A stretch of DNA of 8,990 bases, taken from an uncultured Planctomycetaceae bacterium (GTDB taxonomy: Bacteria > Planctomycetota > Planctomycetia > Planctomycetales > Planctomycetaceae). This document shows positions 6,174 to 8,990 of the stretch, piece after piece. A program made the translations under genes and the position numbers. Position 1 is the stretch's first letter. Each line of letters begins with the position of its first letter. The stretch is taken from NCBI GenBank assembly GCA_903921605.1, contig CAIXQV010000282.1:1-8990 (forward strand), in the 5' to 3' direction. The notes under the pieces are model-generated. The model made no database searches and was not told the DNA's origin. It was given only the letters and a program-made list of their open reading frames with translations.

Positions 6174-7861
6174 CTAATGTGCTCCCTGAAGTGATTGAAG
6201 TTCTCTTGAATTGGCAAAATTAAACGCAGGTTTCTCATCGTGTCCGACAAATCATCCGTCGGGATCTGCGGAAGGCACGTCCCGCGTGCTGCTGCATGCT
6301 CGGATGAATTTGGTAGTGCTGGCTGAATGAACATCCCCGACCAATGGGATTCGGGGCTGCAGAATCGAGTTGCCTCCACGAACTGACCAAACTGATTCTG
6401 AACTGCGTTTGGAGAAACGCAAAAATCCAGCATCGTCCAGCAACACAAGAAATGTTGCATTTCTCTGCGCATACGTTTCACAAGCACAAAGTCCGGTCCG
6501 ATCTCACTCAATGATTTTGGCAGTAGCGGATGCAAATCCAGTTGATCGCCTCGGACAAGATCAATTGAAACCGCCTCAGCTCCCGCAACGATCCAGGGGC
6601 CAAGTGCTGTTCGAGAGTCAATGAATTGCCCGGCGTTCTGTTCGTTCCGAATTAACACGTCACCGCCATGCGTGAGATCCGGGTTGCAAATATCCTGCAG
6701 AACACTGATGACACCGAGCTGAACATGCTCTGAGAAAAGCCGGTGTCGCCATCGCCAGACGTTGTCCTCAAGCATCTGCTGCCGCACGAGTAGCTGATAC
6801 GCATTCCATAAGACGGAATATCGCCCGTCCATCTGCAGTACGTAGTTGGGCTCGGGCACCGCACTCAATGCCGCGACTTCTGATATGGGAGAACTCTTCA
6901 GGAGCCCAGAGATCAGGGAGCGAAACTTGGCAACGGACTCGACTCTTGAGTGAGAGCTGGCCTGGCGATGTTCCCGTAGATACTTTTTGCATGCATGGTT
7001 GGCTCGAAGTAACAAGTCACGCACGACGCGGTTCTCAAGTGTGTCGATGTTCTCTACTCGGGCAATCGCCAGGCATTCCTGGCGGGAACCGGCTTTTTCC
7101 GCGACCGTCACACCTGGCTGTCTTGCCAGCCACCGAAGGCAACCTCCGTCGATTTCTCGAACACGGTCAAGACGCTGAAATTGGCGTTCACGGCGAAGAA
7201 CTCGCCGAGGGTTTCTGCAAACAGATTGCAGAGTTTCACCGATGTCTCGTGCCAGCTTGACGATTAATGACATTCGAGGGTTTGATGAATCAGCGGAGAC
7301 ATGCCACTCGCGGGCGATTACCGCTGTGCGGGTCAGACAGACATCTCCAGCGGCATAAGTCCCGCCCAGAGACCTATCTCTGGATTGAGCCACTTCTGCA
7401 ATTGTTGACATGAGATCGATATGGCAGTCAATCAGTCGATCGACAGCTTGCGAGCATTCAGTCCAGATCCCTGACGGTGGTTTTTCTGTATCCGTTCCAG
7501 AGGCGGTTATGGCATTTCTCTGGCGAGGTATCTTCGGGATTTCGTGCGAGAGTGTCGCAGTGAGTCGCTCCCTGGGTTCAGCCAATCCCCTGGCTTGAAC
7601 GGTTAACGTCTCTTGAACACTTTCTGATGTGCCCTGACATACTGTGCCCGGAAGTTCATATCGTTGCCACTTCTGCCCCTGGTGGTCTATCCATTCGTGA
7701 GAGGCAGGTAAACTATCCCGGGATCCCTCGCAAACGACGGGTGCTGCGTGAGCTCCGAACACGACGAATGGCCGACCGCCATGAATTTCCATGGCCTTCG
7801 CACCACTCGTGGACCACGCATTGGACGTAATTCCGAGTGCAGGACCAGTCTCGGCACTCAT
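6152..7861 (-). CDS. DUF2357/COG1700-type protein (McrC-like partner) with degenerate PD-(D/E)XK region
   Basis: 569 residues. The DUF2357 hallmark is at 270-284: ENIDTLENRVVRDLL, followed by a basic helix (KKYLREHR, 292-299) and a long helical segment through DGRYSVLWNAYQLLVRQQML (345-364). COG1700 proteins usually carry a C-terminal PD-(D/E)XK nuclease (DUF524) and are predicted virus-defence components encoded beside McrB-like ATPases. Here GPDFVLV (455-461) supplies the PD, but at the expected (D/E)xK the sequence reads MLDFC (477-481), with Cys where Lys should be; no other (D/E)xK follows within a normal distance. The fold may be kept while catalysis is lost. Residues 1-130 are not recognised. 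The ATG overlaps the upstream stop as ATGA (7858-7861), indicating translational coupling to the AAA+ gene; its own ribosome site (GTGGAA) is weak. The family call is from motifs, without a profile search. Confidence 0.75.
   Translation of the reverse strand: MSAETGPALGITSNAWSTSGAKAMEIHGGRPFVVFGAHAAPVVCEGSRDSLPASHEWIDHQGQKWQRYELPGTVCQGTSESVQETLTVQARGLAEPRERLTATLSHEIPKIPRQRNAITASGTDTEKPPSGIWTECSQAVDRLIDCHIDLMSTIAEVAQSRDRSLGGTYAAGDVCLTRTAVIAREWHVSADSSNPRMSLIVKLARDIGETLQSVCRNPRRVLRRERQFQRLDRVREIDGGCLRWLARQPGVTVAEKAGSRQECLAIARVENIDTLENRVVRDLLLRANHACKKYLREHRQASSHSRVESVAKFRSLISGLLKSSPISEVAALSAVPEPNYVLQMDGRYSVLWNAYQLLVRQQMLEDNVWRWRHRLFSEHVQLGVISVLQDICNPDLTHGGDVLIRNEQNAGQFIDSRTALGPWIVAGAEAVSIDLVRGDQLDLHPLLPKSLSEIGPDFVLVKRMRREMQHFLCCWTMLDFCVSPNAVQNQFGQFVEATRFCSPESHWSGMFIQPALPNSSEHAAARGTCLPQIPTDDLSDTMRNLRLILPIQENFNHFREHIRWGLKLT
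6182..6187 (-). promoter_or_regulatory. Shine-Dalgarno site of the Hsp70-like gene
   Basis: AGGGAG on the minus strand, 8 nt before the ATG at 6173, lying within the last codons of the DUF2357 gene. It fixes the start of the Hsp70-like gene and is much stronger than the site before the DUF2357 gene. This suggests that Hsp70-like synthesis is initiated independently and perhaps at a higher level. Confidence 0.6.
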
Positions 7862-8990
7862 GAGTTTTCCACTCGATCAACACCATGCCAGAGAAACTGG
7901 TGGCTTTCCGCACCTCGAGACTCCTGAATTGCACTTTGCAGCTTTTCATCGCCAAGGCTGTTGATCACAGACTGAATTTCACCCAAGGCCTGACCGACCT
8001 GAGGATCATGCGGATCGAGGCCCCGGAGCTTCGGCATCACTTTCATTTCGATTTGGTCAGCAACAGCTAATTTGAAGTTGTCCTGCTGCGGATAGTTTGC
8101 GACGTATGACAGCATCGCACCATAGGTTCGATGCGCAAACGGGCGACCTATCCGGTGCATTGCCTGATTCAGTTTCTGCACCCATTCGGTAACATCGGAA
8201 CGTATGCTCGGTAAAAGGTCGGTATCTGAGTTTTTTATCCACAACTGCCAATCTTCGTAGGCGAGAAACGCCTTAGAGCCTTCGACAGACTCGTCACTGG
8301 CTTTGGACTTTAGACTTGATGGTCGCCCGAATCGCAGAACATTTGCCCGGTCGACAACTTTGTCTGAAAGCGTCTGAGTCGTCTCGTCTTCATTCATGGT
8401 GCCAACGAATAAAACGTTTCTGTCCACAAAAATCGGCAGTGTAGGCTGCTGTTGAACTTCGACCTTTCCTCCTTCTTTCTTGATCGTCTGAATTCCAACC
8501 TCCAGCATGATTTCCGCTTTCCTCCGTTGGTCGGGATCGGAACGATCGATTCCTCTTCTGGTCTCCAGACGGCTCAGGAATTCACTGAAGTAATACTCCA
8601 CTCTGGCTAGATTCATTTCATCCAACAAGACAATCAACATGCGGTCGCGAAGACTGTGCTCCTTCCATTCCTGCGGAAAATTCCATTCGGCCTTTCTCTC
8701 GTCGACAAAGCGATCCATCTGCACCAGCGCTCGGGCAAGTTCCGTCGCGCGATAGCGGTTTTCGAGGTAGTTGAAAAAACCAAACATGTCCTGAGGGCTG
8801 TCCCATCGCGGTTGGACGGGAAGTGTCAGCACATGCATGCCCATTCCTTCTGCATACCGCCGAGGCAGTTCACTTTTCCCTGTCCCGCTAATTCCCGCGA
8901 GTACTACCAGCGGAGACATTTCCGCCACTTTCAACGACGTGTGAAACTGATACAGCACACGTTCGTGGTACTGCAGCCCCGCAGCCACCA
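7858..8990 (-). CDS. McrB-like AAA+ ATPase/GTPase, C-terminal part (5' end outside window)
   Basis: At least 376 residues are visible; the frame is still open at the right edge, so the true start and any N-terminal recognition domain lie outside. Numbering from the first visible codon (8988-8986), Walker A is GISGTGKS (32-39), Walker B MLIVLLDEMN (117-126) followed by LARVEYYFSEFLSRLE, and sensor 1 is FVGTMNEDETT (194-204) with Asn199. LSDKVVDRANVLRF (207-220) replaces the ALRRRF arginine-finger stretch of classical McrB, with Arg214 as candidate finger. GRPFAHRTYGAMLSYV (281-296) fits the C-terminal helical lid. These features place it in the McrB branch of AAA+ rather than MoxR. It should form a nucleotide-dependent ring that moves or remodels a nucleic acid or protein partner with the DUF2357 protein. 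GTP versus ATP preference cannot be decided. It is the most upstream visible operon gene; the promoter is outside the window. Confidence 0.88.
   Translation of the reverse strand, partial: VAAGLQYHERVLYQFHTSLKVAEMSPLVVLAGISGTGKSELPRRYAEGMGMHVLTLPVQPRWDSPQDMFGFFNYLENRYRATELARALVQMDRFVDERKAEWNFPQEWKEHSLRDRMLIVLLDEMNLARVEYYFSEFLSRLETRRGIDRSDPDQRRKAEIMLEVGIQTIKKEGGKVEVQQQPTLPIFVDRNVLFVGTMNEDETTQTLSDKVVDRANVLRFGRPSSLKSKASDESVEGSKAFLAYEDWQLWIKNSDTDLLPSIRSDVTEWVQKLNQAMHRIGRPFAHRTYGAMLSYVANYPQQDNFKLAVADQIEMKVMPKLRGLDPHDPQVGQALGEIQSVINSLGDEKLQSAIQESRGAESHQFLWHGVDRVENS

Noticed and set aside
1..8990. Mobile elements, CRISPR arrays, tRNA or rRNA genes.
   Set aside because: No transposase motifs, terminal inverted repeats, regularly spaced repeats or tRNA-like cloverleaf sequences were seen on reading both strands.

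Overview
The window looks like a bacterial defence-island fragment. Base composition is moderate, with no obvious strong GC or AT bias. Genes are tightly packed, with 4-bp and 22-bp overlaps on the minus strand. The protein families are typical of accessory anti-phage or type IV restriction-like loci. A planctomycete or other environmental bacterium of moderate GC would fit, but that is only a low-confidence impression. I see no housekeeping genes, tRNA, rRNA, insertion sequence or CRISPR array.

Layout, left to right. (1) Bases 1-136, minus strand: the first 45 codons of a P-loop ATPase gene that runs off the left edge. It has a Walker A motif and a strong Shine-Dalgarno sequence. (2) Bases 137-659: a divergent intergenic region with two dyads (362-382 and 602-617), a possible leftward promoter and a terminator-like hairpin. 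(3) Bases 660-3500, plus strand: a complete SNF2-family helicase of about 946 residues with an intact motor and a charged coiled-coil C-terminus. (4) Bases 3501-3545: a 45-bp convergent gap holding a perfect 11-bp tandem duplication. (5) Bases 3546-8990, minus strand: a compact three-gene operon transcribed leftwards. Its order is McrB-like AAA+ ATPase (5' end outside the window), then a DUF2357/COG1700-type protein, then a large Hsp70-like protein. The junctions are an ATGA stop/start overlap and a 22-bp overlap.

How the genes may work together (inference). An McrB-type AAA+ motor paired with a DUF2357 protein resembles an McrBC-type (type IV restriction) core. Here the core is joined by an Hsp70-like protein and faced by a SNF2 translocase. 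Two parts look non-canonical. The Hsp70-like protein lacks recognisable glycine-rich phosphate loops. The nuclease-like C-terminus of the DUF2357 protein keeps a PD but has D-F-C where the catalytic (D/E)xK would be expected. The two motors, AAA+ and SNF2, appear intact. The assembly may therefore be a sensing or remodelling machine whose effector lies elsewhere, perhaps in the gene leaving the left edge or upstream of the right edge. I recognise the families but cannot assign the set to a named defence system from sequence alone.
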